Shown: one piece after another, positions 1 through 6,479 of the stretch
Numbering within the stretch: the first letter of the stretch is position 1
Layout: each line of letters starts with the position of its first letter
NCBI GenBank assembly: GCA_937935995.1
Contig: CALGXF010000058.1
Span: 1 to 9,134 of the forward strand
From: an uncultured Alphaproteobacteria bacterium
Lineage (GTDB): Bacteria; Pseudomonadota; Alphaproteobacteria; CAAHEQ01; UBA3637
DNA length: 9,134 nucleotides
Reading direction: 5' to 3'
The notes under the pieces: generated by a model
The model's input: the letters and a program-made list of their open reading frames with translations, nothing else
Database searches by the model: none
What the model was told of the DNA's origin: nothing
Program-made: the position numbers and the translations under genes

Positions 1-11
1 GGGGGGGGGGG
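1..11. repeat. Homopolymeric G tract (11 G) at window edge
   Basis: Bases 1-11 are an uninterrupted G run, the only long G run in an otherwise AT-rich window. It lies directly against a TATAGT hexamer at 12-17 that resembles a sigma-70 -10 element, so it would sit in the -35/-10 spacer of the promoter for the pilin-like gene. Poly-G or poly-C tracts in that position are known to cause phase variation, for example at Neisseria porA. Because the tract is also the first thing in the window, it could instead be a contig-end sequencing or assembly artefact; the true tract length and any -35 element are not visible. Confidence 0.55.
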
Positions 12-17
12 TATAGT
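12..17 (+). promoter_or_regulatory. Candidate -10 element for the pilin-like Cys-rich gene
   Basis: TATAGT matches the TATAAT consensus at five of six positions. A transcript starting about 7 nt downstream would place the AGGAG ribosome-binding site (37-41) and the ATG at 48 in a short leader of about 25 nt. The -35 region would fall in or before the G tract and is outside the window, so this is half a promoter at best. Confidence 0.35.
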
Positions 18-47
18 ATGGATGTATTGTCAAAAGAGGAGACATCC

Positions 48-2495
48 ATGCAAAAACAAATCGGTCGTTCGATGATAGAGATGCTGACGGTTTTGGCACT
101 CGTCGGAGTTTTGAGTGTCGGAGCTGTTTTGGGTATTACGTATGCTTTTAATAAATATCGCGCAAATGTTATTATCAAAAACGTGATGTTATGGGCAGCA
201 TCCATAATGACAAATGAAGAAGAAAAAAAAGTCGCGGTAAATGAAGCCATTATCCCATCGGAATTGATTGACAGACAAACTAATGATGTCGGTAATCCGA
301 TGTCCGCTTTAAGAGTAAACGAAGATATTTTTGCGGTTATGGTTTACAACGTATCTGAACGTGTATGCCGGTTGGTTTTGATCGGACCTAATCCGTCCGA
401 TTTTTATATTGATGTGAATGAGACAACATCTAAAGATGTTTCTCCGGCAGATATCTGTCGGGATGAAAATCAATTAACCTTTTATTTTGATGTGAACAAA
501 GACAAAGAATGGTGCGGCGGTCAAATTTGTACCAATGGCCATGTGTGTGATAATGAAACAGAAAGCTGTGTATGTCCAGAAAATCGTGTAGAACAAGGCG
601 GTGCCTGTGTATGTCCAGATGGTATGGAAGAATGCAACGGTGCTTGTTATGAACCGTGCGACCCCAATCAGCCCGAAAATTTAGGTATGCGGGATGAAAA
701 TTCGTGTCAATGTTTATGTGATGAAGTTGCTGGTTTTCATGCTTTAGCAGATGGTCAGACATGTATGTGTCAGAATGGTTTTGTCTTAAATAATCAATGT
801 ATGAATTTAGAATGTACACCTGAAAGTTGTACAGATGGAAATTGTACATGTTGGCTTGTTAATGCTTCAGGAATAAAAGAAATGTGTGGACAATACTGCG
901 ATAAACGAGGCGCAAATTGTCGTTATGGCTTTTGTATAGACAATGGGCAATGTCCTCAAGGTTCTATTCATTTTGTTCAAGGAAATTCTTTTGGTGGTTT
1001 GTATGGATGTACAACAGGTGATGTATCTTGTTTTTATTCTAATGGAACTTTTTCCTGTGCTAGGGGAAATGATACATGTGGCGCATATTGTCAAATTGAT
1101 GGGAAAAGCTGCGGAGAGGGAGATTGCGAGAATCGATGTCCTGAAGGAACAATTTATCGGCAAAACTTTTTATTAGATAAAAGTCGATGGGGCTGTTATG
1201 ATCAGCAAACAGGAATAGAATGTTTGTATTCCTATTTAAGTGGTGTCGTTTGTTATAAAGATAATGCTTTGTGTGGCTCAAACTGTGATTTAAAAGGAAC
1301 TGAATGTAAAGCATTTGGAAGTGGCGAGAATGTAAGCTTATGTCATGCGAGTTGTCCGGAAGGCCTGTCAATAGTTTTAAAGGGAAACAAGTGGGCGTGT
1401 GAAAGGTATGATGGCTTTTATTGTGTGCCGGAAGTTGCAAGCTATAATGGTGGTGCTTATCGGTGTTATACACCTGAAGGCAATCAATGTGGCGAACGTT
1501 GTAATGCTGATGGAACAAAGTGTTATGCTGGAACATGTGACGCATCTGTTTGTAGCCGTTTAGGAATGTCTTATAAACAATATGATAAGACCTATTATGG
1601 TTGTTTTAATGAGGAAGATAATTTACTGTGCATTCAAATGTGGAACAACATTCGATGTTTTAAGGATAATATTGTTTGTGGAAATGGATGTGATGATTTG
1701 GATGCCAGTGGTTGTGAGGAATGTTTTGATTCTTTTGAGTGTCCGAATGGTTTTTCCTATAAAATTGTCAATGGTGGAGATGGGTGTGTCAATGATGTGA
1801 CGGGTGTTTATTGTGATGCTAATGTATATCAGCGGTGTTATTATCCCGGGGATAATAGATGTGGAGAAGGATGTGATATTGATGCATCTAATTGTCAAAT
1901 AGGAGCTTGTTTAGAGACAGAAGCCGGTTGTCCAGATTATATGAATTACGGTCTTATAATAGGAAGCTCAAATGGTTTTTACGGCTGTATTGATTATGTT
2001 CAAAATTTATCGTGTTATCGGTCAAACGAGTCGTATATTTGTTTGTTGAATGGACAGCAGTGTGGTTCTGGTTGCCGTTCGGATGGAAGTGGATGTACTT
2101 CGGGTGTATGCGTGACTTCAGATTGCCCTTCTGGACAGGAGCCTGTGTATAACACAACAACTACTTTTAAATGTGATGGTATTGTTCGAGACTTACAGTG
2201 CTCCGGTTCATCTGGAAATTATACATGTACGATTAATGGGAATGTATGCGGTCGTTCTTGTTCTGATGAAAAAGGTTCTTCTTGCCTGTATGGAGTTTGT
2301 TCCCAGAATGATTGTCCAGATAATTATATATGGGGATATATAACAACAGGTTTTTATGGATGTACAAATCCATCAACATATATTAGCTGTTATCCGGACA
2401 ACGGAACGTATACATGTTGGAAAAACGGTTCTAAATGCGGACAGGGATGTTCTATCGACGGAAGCGGTGGAACATGCGACGTTGGTTGTATTTAA
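48..2495 (+). CDS. Type IV pilin-like N-terminus fused to a large 8-Cys-module repeat protein
   Basis: The 815-aa protein starts at ATG 48, chosen over the in-frame ATG at 18 because AGGAG (37-41) lies 6 nt before it and because it puts the class III signal in its usual short-leader position. Residues 1-13 read MQKQIGRSMIEML: a prepilin-peptidase-like site after Gly6, with Glu at mature position +5 and then a hydrophobic helix (about 9-32). Position +1 is Arg rather than the usual Phe. Residues about 33-150 look like a small pilin-type globular region with two cysteines. Residues 151-279 are an irregular EGF-like Cys-rich stretch. Residues 280-796 are eight modules of 61-72 aa with eight Cys each, and 797-815 is half a ninth. 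There are about 90 Cys in all. Expected location is the periplasmic face of the inner membrane or a pilus-like fibre, with extensive disulfides. Its function is unknown; it could be a minor pilin or adhesin. No pilus assembly genes are visible nearby. Confidence 0.85.
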   Translation: MQKQIGRSMIEMLTVLALVGVLSVGAVLGITYAFNKYRANVIIKNVMLWAASIMTNEEEKKVAVNEAIIPSELIDRQTNDVGNPMSALRVNEDIFAVMVYNVSERVCRLVLIGPNPSDFYIDVNETTSKDVSPADICRDENQLTFYFDVNKDKEWCGGQICTNGHVCDNETESCVCPENRVEQGGACVCPDGMEECNGACYEPCDPNQPENLGMRDENSCQCLCDEVAGFHALADGQTCMCQNGFVLNNQCMNLECTPESCTDGNCTCWLVNASGIKEMCGQYCDKRGANCRYGFCIDNGQCPQGSIHFVQGNSFGGLYGCTTGDVSCFYSNGTFSCARGNDTCGAYCQIDGKSCGEGDCENRCPEGTIYRQNFLLDKSRWGCYDQQTGIECLYSYLSGVVCYKDNALCGSNCDLKGTECKAFGSGENVSLCHASCPEGLSIVLKGNKWACERYDGFYCVPEVASYNGGAYRCYTPEGNQCGERCNADGTKCYAGTCDASVCSRLGMSYKQYDKTYYGCFNEEDNLLCIQMWNNIRCFKDNIVCGNGCDDLDASGCEECFDSFECPNGFSYKIVNGGDGCVNDVTGVYCDANVYQRCYYPGDNRCGEGCDIDASNCQIGACLETEAGCPDYMNYGLIIGSSNGFYGCIDYVQNLSCYRSNESYICLLNGQQCGSGCRSDGSGCTSGVCVTSDCPSGQEPVYNTTTTFKCDGIVRDLQCSGSSGNYTCTINGNVCGRSCSDEKGSSCLYGVCSQNDCPDNYIWGYITTGFYGCTNPSTYISCYPDNGTYTCWKNGSKCGQGCSIDGSGGTCDVGCI
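885..2492 (+). repeat. Tandem 8-cysteine protein modules (8 full plus 1 partial)
   Basis: Modules begin with Cys-Gly at 885, 1077, 1272, 1488, 1677, 1860, 2061 and 2247, with a truncated ninth at 2436. Lengths are 64, 65, 72, 63, 61, 67, 62 and 63 codons. Each full module has exactly eight cysteines in the order CGxxC, then a DG- or KG-like turn, C, then GxC, then a C usually followed by Pro, then GC near the middle, and two more C before the next CG. The remaining sequence is divergent between modules, so the repeat is evident in protein but weak in DNA. An even number of Cys per module fits four intramodule disulfides. The last copy stops after its fourth Cys, which is also an even number. 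Confidence 0.9.
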
Positions 2496-2543
2496 AAACG
2501 ATTTGAAAAAGGGGTGGGTTGTTTTTGTTGGATGATATAAAAA

Positions 2544-2570
2544 AAATCCCCGTCACAAGAACAGGGATTT
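2544..2570 (-). terminator. Intrinsic terminator, minus strand (upstream copy)
   Basis: On the minus strand a 10-bp stem (arms 2561-2570 and 2544-2553, one U-G wobble) with a 7-nt loop is followed by a run of eight U (A run at 2539-2546 on the plus strand, overlapping the stem base). On the plus strand the wobble becomes a C/A mismatch and there is no long U run, so it is best suited to stop transcription arriving from the tRNA side. It may still weakly end the pilin-like gene, whose stop is 48 nt away. Its sequence is nearly the same as the hairpin at 2730-2766. Confidence 0.7.
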
Positions 2571-2671
2571 CCAATTCCAACATCCACTCACATGCGGTTA
2601 CACCTTTGTTCGCGGTGTTTCATTGCTTTGCGCGCACAAACATGCCATCAGGCATATTTGTTGCTTGCTTA

Positions 2672-2685
2672 AGGGACGCTGGCGG
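2672..2685 (-). repeat. 14-bp partial copy of tRNA-Asn 3' end
   Basis: CTGGCGGTAGGGAT here is identical to bases inside tRNA-Asn (about 2773-2786), covering part of the acceptor 3' strand and T stem. It lies about 100 bp beyond the tRNA's 3' end in the same orientation. That is where an att duplication or a decayed second tRNA copy would be expected. Flanking bases do not continue the tRNA structure. Confidence 0.5.
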
Positions 2686-2729
2686 TAGGGATATATGTCA
2701 AACGGTTCGATCCCCAAAACATATTCAAA

Positions 2730-2766
2730 CAAAGAAATCCCTGTCACAAGGACAGGGATTTCTTTG
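2730..2766 (-). terminator. Terminator hairpin of tRNA-Asn
   Basis: A perfect 16-bp stem (arms 2730-2745 and 2751-2766, loop of 5 nt) begins 1 nt after the CCA end of tRNA-Asn. On the minus strand the distal arm ends in U-rich sequence followed by TTTG, as expected for an intrinsic terminator. The core differs from the hairpin at 2544-2570 at only two of 27 positions. Confidence 0.8.
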
Positions 2767-2767
2767 T

Positions 2768-2842
2768 TGGCTCTGGCGGTAGGGATCGAACCTACGACCG
2801 ATCGGTTAACAGCCGATTGCTCTACCGCTGAGCTACGCCAGA
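2768..2842 (-). tRNA. tRNA-Asn (anticodon GTT)
   Basis: The minus strand folds into a full cloverleaf. The acceptor is TCTGGCG/CGCCAGA with discriminator G and an encoded CCA (2768-2770). The D stem is GCTC/GAGC, the anticodon stem ATCGG/CCGAT around CTGTTAA, and the T stem GTAGG/CCTAC with a TTCGATC loop. The anticodon GTT reads AAC/AAU. Its length of 75 nt with CCA is standard. It lies 69 nt downstream of tRNA-Cys on the same strand and is followed at once by its own terminator. Confidence 0.97.
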
Positions 2843-2858
2843 AACGCGGTACGATGAA

Positions 2859-2887
2859 TAAATACTCCAATCAAAAATAAAAATCAA
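2859..2887 (-). promoter_or_regulatory. Possible own promoter of tRNA-Asn
   Basis: On the minus strand TTGATT (2882-2887) is separated by 17 nt from TATTTA (2859-2864), with initiation expected near 2852, about 10 nt before the tRNA 5' end. The -35 is good and the -10 poor, and the whole 69-nt spacer is AT-rich, so chance is a real alternative. No terminator separates it from tRNA-Cys, so the two tRNAs may also be co-transcribed. Confidence 0.35.
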
Positions 2888-2911
2888 GTACTTTTTTCAT
2901 CTTTTTATCTT

Positions 2912-2986
2912 TGGAGGTCGGTACCGGAATCGAACCAGTGTAAAAGGATTTGCAGTCCTCTGCATGAGCCACTCTGCCAACCGACC
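2912..2986 (-). tRNA. tRNA-Cys (anticodon GCA)
   Basis: The minus-strand cloverleaf has acceptor GGTCGGT/ACCGACC, discriminator T and encoded CCA (2912-2914). The anticodon stem GAGGA/TCCTT surrounds CTGCAAA, and the T arm is ACTGG-TTCGATT-CCGGT. The anticodon GCA and discriminator U (T in DNA) are the identity elements expected for Cys. It is the first gene of the apparent tRNA-Cys/tRNA-Asn unit, between two very Cys-rich protein genes. Confidence 0.96.
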
Positions 2987-3002
2987 CTTTTCAGATGTCT
3001 CC

Positions 3003-3030
3003 TTTTTACCATATTTAAAAAAACCGTCAA
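3003..3030 (-). promoter_or_regulatory. Promoter of the tRNA-Cys unit
   Basis: On the minus strand TTGACG (3025-3030) and TAAAAA (3003-3008) are 16 nt apart. Transcription would start near 2996, about 10 nt ahead of tRNA-Cys. It is back-to-back with the candidate tolC promoter, the two -35 boxes being 17 bp apart. Confidence 0.5.
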
Positions 3031-3047
3031 GAAAAAAATGAATTTCG

Positions 3048-3076
3048 TTGCAAAAAAAAATAAAATCGTTTATCTT
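3048..3076 (+). promoter_or_regulatory. Candidate promoter of tolC-popZ
   Basis: TTGCAA (3048-3053) and TATCTT (3071-3076) have an ideal 17-nt spacer that includes an A tract. Each hexamer matches consensus at four of six positions. Initiation near 3083 would give a leader of about 40 nt to the tolC ATG. No operator was recognised. Confidence 0.45.
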
Positions 3077-3123
3077 TCAGAGTATCAATAAAATGGGATT
3101 TGCTTATATATAAAGGAAAAAAA

Positions 3124-4497
3124 ATGAGAAAAACGTTCAAAATTGTTTTACTTTCGTGTTCTATGCTCGTGATGACGTGTGCGGCGCATGCGGAAAGCTT
3201 GTTCGAAGCTTTGGCTTATACTTATGAAACAAATCCGACGTTGGAAGCTAATCGGGCTTATTTGCGGTCTGTCGATGAACGGGTCGGACAGGCAAAAGCC
3301 GGGTGGCGTCCGAATTTAAGTGCTGTTGGAAATGCGACTTATACCGATCAACGGTTTAAAAACTATCCCGGAACGGATGATTTTGATTATGACAATGATG
3401 CTTATGATGCCGGGCTTTCGTTGACACAGCCGATTTTCTCCGGTTTCAAAACGGTGTCCGGGGTTAATTATGCCGAAACGATTGTTAAACAAGAACGTGA
3501 AAACTTAAAAAGCACGGAACAGGCGGTTTTGCTGAATTCTGCTGTTGCTTATGTAGATGTCATTACGCAGCGGGCTGTTTTGGAACTGCAAAAGAATCAG
3601 GAACAAGTTTTGGCACGTCACTTAAAATCTTATCAAAAACGGTTTGAAGTCGGCGATTTAACCAAAACGGACGTTGCTCAATCCGAAGCGCGGTTAGAAG
3701 GGGCTAAAACGAATCGAATCGTTGCCGAAGGGGATTTGGAAACGGCGAATGCGGCGTATGTCAGCATGGTTGGCCGTAAACCGCCCGAAAAAACACGTGT
3801 GAACGATTTGGATAAATTCCTGCCTAAAACATTGTCGGAATGTTTGGATATTATGCGGACAACCAATCCGTCTTTGAAAGCGGCCGAATTTGCCGATGAA
3901 GCGTCTCAATACAATATCACGTTGCAACGCGGGGACTTACTGCCGGAATTAAATGTAAATGCCGGTGCCGGATATCAATGGGGGCAACCGTTGCCGCAGT
4001 TGGATGATAAATATGACGGCCATTACTGGCAAATCGGGGCTAATTTAACCGTTCCGTTGTATCAAGGCGGCGGTGAATATGCCAAAGTGCGTGAAGCAAA
4101 GCAATTGGCTAATCAGGCGCGCATCAATTTGGAACAAGTCAAACGGGATTTAGTCAAATCAACAACACAAGCTTGGGAACAATATCGTTCGACAAAATCG
4201 TCCATCGAATCGATTGAAGCTCAAATTAAGGCTTCTAAAATGGCTTTGGACGGCGTCATCAGAGAAGCAGATGTCGGGTCTCGGACTGTTTTGGATGTGT
4301 TGGATGCCGAACAAGAATATTTGAATAACCGCGTGCAATTGGTTCAAGCTGAACGGAATATGACGGTTGCTGCTTTGAATTTATTGTCGGCAATGGGGCA
4401 TATGACGGCCGGCTCGTTAAAATTAAATGTTGCACAATATAATCCTGAAGATTATTATGAAAATGTCAGCACGAAGCTGATTGGTACCGGTATTTAA
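3124..4497 (+). CDS. tolC: TolC-family outer-membrane channel protein
   Basis: This 457-aa protein is the trimeric outer-membrane duct used by type I secretion and tripartite efflux pumps. The start is ATG 3124, with AAAGGA 6 nt upstream; an in-frame TTG at 3100 lacks a comparable site. Residues 1-23 form a Sec signal peptide ending AHA before Glu-Ser. The mature part shows the internal duplication of the family. Each half contains a beta-strand segment (the first ends LTQPIFSGF, the second LTVPLYQGGGEY) and long alpha-helical, heptad-rich segments. The C-terminal signature runs through GSRTVLDVLDAEQEYL, near residues 385-405. Length is slightly below E. coli TolC (493 aa). It is followed 14 nt later by the PopZ-like gene, a pairing common in Alphaproteobacteria. 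No inner-membrane ABC or fusion-protein partner is in the window, so its substrate is unknown. Confidence 0.95.
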   Translation: MRKTFKIVLLSCSMLVMTCAAHAESLFEALAYTYETNPTLEANRAYLRSVDERVGQAKAGWRPNLSAVGNATYTDQRFKNYPGTDDFDYDNDAYDAGLSLTQPIFSGFKTVSGVNYAETIVKQERENLKSTEQAVLLNSAVAYVDVITQRAVLELQKNQEQVLARHLKSYQKRFEVGDLTKTDVAQSEARLEGAKTNRIVAEGDLETANAAYVSMVGRKPPEKTRVNDLDKFLPKTLSECLDIMRTTNPSLKAAEFADEASQYNITLQRGDLLPELNVNAGAGYQWGQPLPQLDDKYDGHYWQIGANLTVPLYQGGGEYAKVREAKQLANQARINLEQVKRDLVKSTTQAWEQYRSTKSSIESIEAQIKASKMALDGVIREADVGSRTVLDVLDAEQEYLNNRVQLVQAERNMTVAALNLLSAMGHMTAGSLKLNVAQYNPEDYYENVSTKLIGTGI

Positions 4498-4511
4498 AAA
4501 GGAGAGACCTC

Positions 4512-4925
4512 GTGGAACAAAAAGAGCCTTCAATGGAAGAAATTTTATCCTCTATTCGGCGGATTTTGTCGAATGAGGAAGTTGACGGGAATGTTTCCGC
4601 GCAGGCGCCGCAGGTTGTTGAATTAACGGAAGATATGATGATACAAAATCAAAATACGGATTCGGGTCTGGAGACTGAAGAAAACAATGATGCTTTAATT
4701 TCGGAACCGACGGCTAAAGCGACGGCGGATTCTTTATCGGAACTGACAAAGGTCATTGAACAGGAAAAAGAACAGGTTCAACCGGAAACTTCTTTGGAAG
4801 CGGTTGTTCGGTCTGTATTAAAGCCTTATTTAAAAGAATGGCTGGACATGCATTTGCCTGAAATCGTGGAAAGAGTCGTTCAAAGGGAAGTGCGACGGGT
4901 CATTGATCGATCGGATTTATCATAA
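4512..4925 (+). CDS. popZ: PopZ/DUF2497-family polar organising protein
   Basis: A 137-aa acidic protein starting at GTG 4512, supported by AAGGAG 7 nt upstream; no upstream ATG is usable. It has the three-part layout of the family. A conserved N-terminal helix (residues 5-22, EPSMEEILSSIRRILSNE) in Caulobacter PopZ binds client proteins. A low-complexity Glu/Asn/Thr-rich linker follows (about 23-85). The C-terminal helical block (about 93-137, with LKPYLKEWLDMHLPEIVERVV) mediates oligomerisation. In Caulobacter, PopZ forms a polar matrix that tethers chromosome centromeres via ParB and recruits regulators; that role here is inferred. It is shorter than Caulobacter PopZ (177 aa), and its linker has few prolines. 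It is probably translated from the tolC transcript. In many alphaproteobacteria valS follows, but here pta does. Confidence 0.85.
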   Translation: MEQKEPSMEEILSSIRRILSNEEVDGNVSAQAPQVVELTEDMMIQNQNTDSGLETEENNDALISEPTAKATADSLSELTKVIEQEKEQVQPETSLEAVVRSVLKPYLKEWLDMHLPEIVERVVQREVRRVIDRSDLS

Positions 4926-4937
4926 GAAAGTTTATTA

Positions 4938-4967
4938 TTGTCAAGTCCCCCGGACACGGGGGATTAT
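4938..4967 (+). promoter_or_regulatory. Weak candidate promoter for pta-ackA
   Basis: TTGTCA (4938-4943; five of six bases) and GATTAT (4962-4967; four of six) are 18 nt apart between popZ and pta. The spacer is occupied by the GC-rich hairpin at 4946-4963. The site could allow pta-ackA to be transcribed separately from tolC-popZ, but the -10 is poor. Confidence 0.25.
4946..4963 (+). terminator. GC-rich hairpin after popZ, weak terminator or attenuator
   Basis: TCCCCCG and CGGGGGA form a perfect 7-bp stem with a GACA loop, 20 nt after the popZ stop codon. The following bases, TTATCATTT, are T-rich but lack an unbroken U run, so termination is probably partial. It divides the tolC-popZ pair from pta-ackA. 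Confidence 0.55.
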
Positions 4968-4989
4968 CATTTACTGAAAAGGAAAAAAA

Positions 4990-6468
4990 ATGAAAGGTCT
5001 GTTTTTTATTGCGGGTGAAAAAGAAACCGCGAAATCGGAAATCGTTGAAAAAGCGGTTGAATTATTAAAAGCTCAAGGCAAAAACGTTGCCGTTTTTAAA
5101 CCGGTCGGCGATGAAGCTGGGGCTTTGTTTTCCGTGTCAACGGCAAAGCATATGATTGTCGAAGGACAAAAAGATTCTTTTATCGAACAAGTCATCGGTG
5201 CTTACAAAGATTTGGAAAAAACGGCTGATTTCGTCCTTGTCGAAGGAACGAATCTGACAACGCGCGATACCGTGATTGAATTTCGGTTGAATGCGATTAT
5301 GGCCTCGAATCTGTGTTTGCCGGCTGTGTTGGTGATGAAAGAAGGCGATGATACTTTGGAAGCTTCCGATTTCACAACGCGGATTTTAAAACAACAATAC
5401 ATTGATGTGTTGGGCATGCTGACAAGCGAAAAAGATTTGGATTATGTGTTGAATGAAGCGGCTTGTTTTGAAAGCAATAAAGTTTTGCCCAAAATGTTTG
5501 AATATATGTTGGTAGATAAAGCCAAGTCCAATAAACAGCGGATTGTTTTACCCGAAGGCGAATCGGAGCGTGTTTTAAAAGCTGCCGCCATTTTGAATGC
5601 GCGGGAAATTGCGGACATTATTGTGTTGGGTAATCCCGAAGAAGTGAATGCGCGGGCTAAAGAATACGGTATTTCTTTGGATGGCGTGACGGTGATTAAT
5701 CCTTTGACGAGTCCGAATTTTACCGATTATGCCAATACTTTTTATGAATTGCGCAAAGCAAAAGGTATAACATTGGATGAAGCAGTCGAAACGATGAAAG
5801 ATTCGGCTTATTTCGGAACGATGATGGTTTATAAAGGCGACGCAGACGGGATGGTTTCCGGTGCCGAACACACAACGGCACATACGATTCGACCGGCTTT
5901 GCAGTTTATTAAAACCAAACCGACGGCTTCGATGGTATCGGGTGCTTTTTTGATGTGTTTCAACGGCAAATTATATGTGTTTGCCGATTGTGCGGTGACG
6001 CCGAATCCGACGCCGGAGCAATTGTCTGAAATTGCTATCAGCACGGCAGAAACAGCCAAGATTTTCGGACTTGATCCGAAAGTTGCTTTCTTGTCTTACG
6101 GTTCCGGTAATTCCGGAAAAGGGCCCAGCGTGGATGCTGTGAAAGAAGCTGTTCGCTTGACAAAAGAAAAAGCGCCGGCTTTGGTTGTCGACGGCCCGAT
6201 TCAATTTGATGCGGCGATTGATGCCGGTGTGGCCAAGACAAAAATGCCGGACAGTCCAGTTGCCGGTCAGGCCAATGTCTTTATTTTCCCGGATTTAAAT
6301 ACCGGAAACTGTTGTTATAAAGCGGTTCAACGGGCGTCTCATGATTGTTTGGCTGCCGGACCGATTTTGCAAGGGTTGAAGAAACCCGTAAATGATTTGT
6401 CTCGTGGATGCACAGTGCCTGATATTATCAACACGGTTGCATTTACGGCTTTGTTTGCTCAAAATTAA
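4990..6468 (+). CDS. pta: Phosphate acetyltransferase, short form lacking the DRTGG domain
   Basis: Pta converts acetyl-CoA plus phosphate to acetyl phosphate and CoA, the first step of the cytoplasmic acetate pathway completed by AckA. ATG 4990 is preceded by AAAAGGA at 6 nt. The C-terminal catalytic PTA_PTB domain (about residues 173-492) is full length, from KQRIVLPEGESERVLKAAA through GDADGMVSGAEHTTAHTIRP and VFIFPDLNTGN to PVNDLSRGCTVPD. Ser471, Arg472 and Asp478 correspond to the Methanosarcina Pta active-site Ser309, Arg310 and Asp316. Residues 1 to about 165 resemble the AAA_26/BioD-like N-terminal domain (GKNVAVFKPVG and FVLVEG are recognisable). The nucleotide-binding loop, however, reads GEKETAKS, not the usual G-x-GKS/T pattern. 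The middle DRTGG domain of long enzymes such as E. coli Pta (714 aa) is missing, giving 492 aa. Catalysis should be intact, while allosteric control is probably altered. Confidence 0.95.
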   Translation: MKGLFFIAGEKETAKSEIVEKAVELLKAQGKNVAVFKPVGDEAGALFSVSTAKHMIVEGQKDSFIEQVIGAYKDLEKTADFVLVEGTNLTTRDTVIEFRLNAIMASNLCLPAVLVMKEGDDTLEASDFTTRILKQQYIDVLGMLTSEKDLDYVLNEAACFESNKVLPKMFEYMLVDKAKSNKQRIVLPEGESERVLKAAAILNAREIADIIVLGNPEEVNARAKEYGISLDGVTVINPLTSPNFTDYANTFYELRKAKGITLDEAVETMKDSAYFGTMMVYKGDADGMVSGAEHTTAHTIRPALQFIKTKPTASMVSGAFLMCFNGKLYVFADCAVTPNPTPEQLSEIAISTAETAKIFGLDPKVAFLSYGSGNSGKGPSVDAVKEAVRLTKEKAPALVVDGPIQFDAAIDAGVAKTKMPDSPVAGQANVFIFPDLNTGNCCYKAVQRASHDCLAAGPILQGLKKPVNDLSRGCTVPDIINTVAFTALFAQN

Positions 6469-6479
6469 AGGAAAAAAGA

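Larger units (their letters stand above)
2496..2729. other. Gene-poor spacer with decayed-looking tRNA-related sequence
   Basis: No credible protein gene is present between the pilin-like gene and the tRNA-Asn terminator. Besides the hairpin at 2544-2570, the strip holds small inverted repeats: ACACC/GGTGT across about 2603-2621 and ATGCC/GGCAT at about 2642-2655. It also holds the 14-bp match to the tRNA-Asn 3' end (about 2672-2685) and a T-arm-like GGTTCGATCCC (about 2704-2714) in the opposite orientation. The mixture suggests remnants of tRNA duplication or of an integrated element. A small RNA ending at the 2544-2570 terminator is possible but not demonstrated. Confidence 0.4.

Noticed and set aside
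18..47. Upstream in-frame ATG at 18 as the start of the pilin-like gene
   Set aside because: It lies too close to the putative -10 and has no Shine-Dalgarno sequence; ATG 48 has AGGAG at 6 nt and gives the normal short prepilin leader.
430..2160. Several long minus-strand frames opposite the Cys-rich gene
   Set aside because: They are His/Ile-rich antisense shadows produced by the TGT-rich coding strand and lack supporting start sites or domains.
2598..2870. Minus-strand 90-aa reading frame containing SSAVEQSAVNRSVVGSIPTA
   Set aside because: This is the familiar spurious translation of a tRNA gene, here tRNA-Asn, running on through its terminator.
2519..2880. Plus-strand frames of 61-87 aa over the tRNA region
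   Set aside because: They read through the antisense of tRNA-Asn and the hairpins (AVGIEPTTDRLTAD is antisense tRNA) and have no convincing ribosome-binding site.
3100..3123. TTG at 3100 as the tolC start
   Set aside because: It would prepend MLIYKGKK to an already complete signal peptide, while ATG 3124 has AAAGGA at the right distance.
3124..3195. Lipoprotein signal at the TolC N-terminus (Cys in VMTCAA)
   Set aside because: The residues before the Cys do not fit a lipobox (Thr at -1), and AHA before Glu is a good signal peptidase I site.
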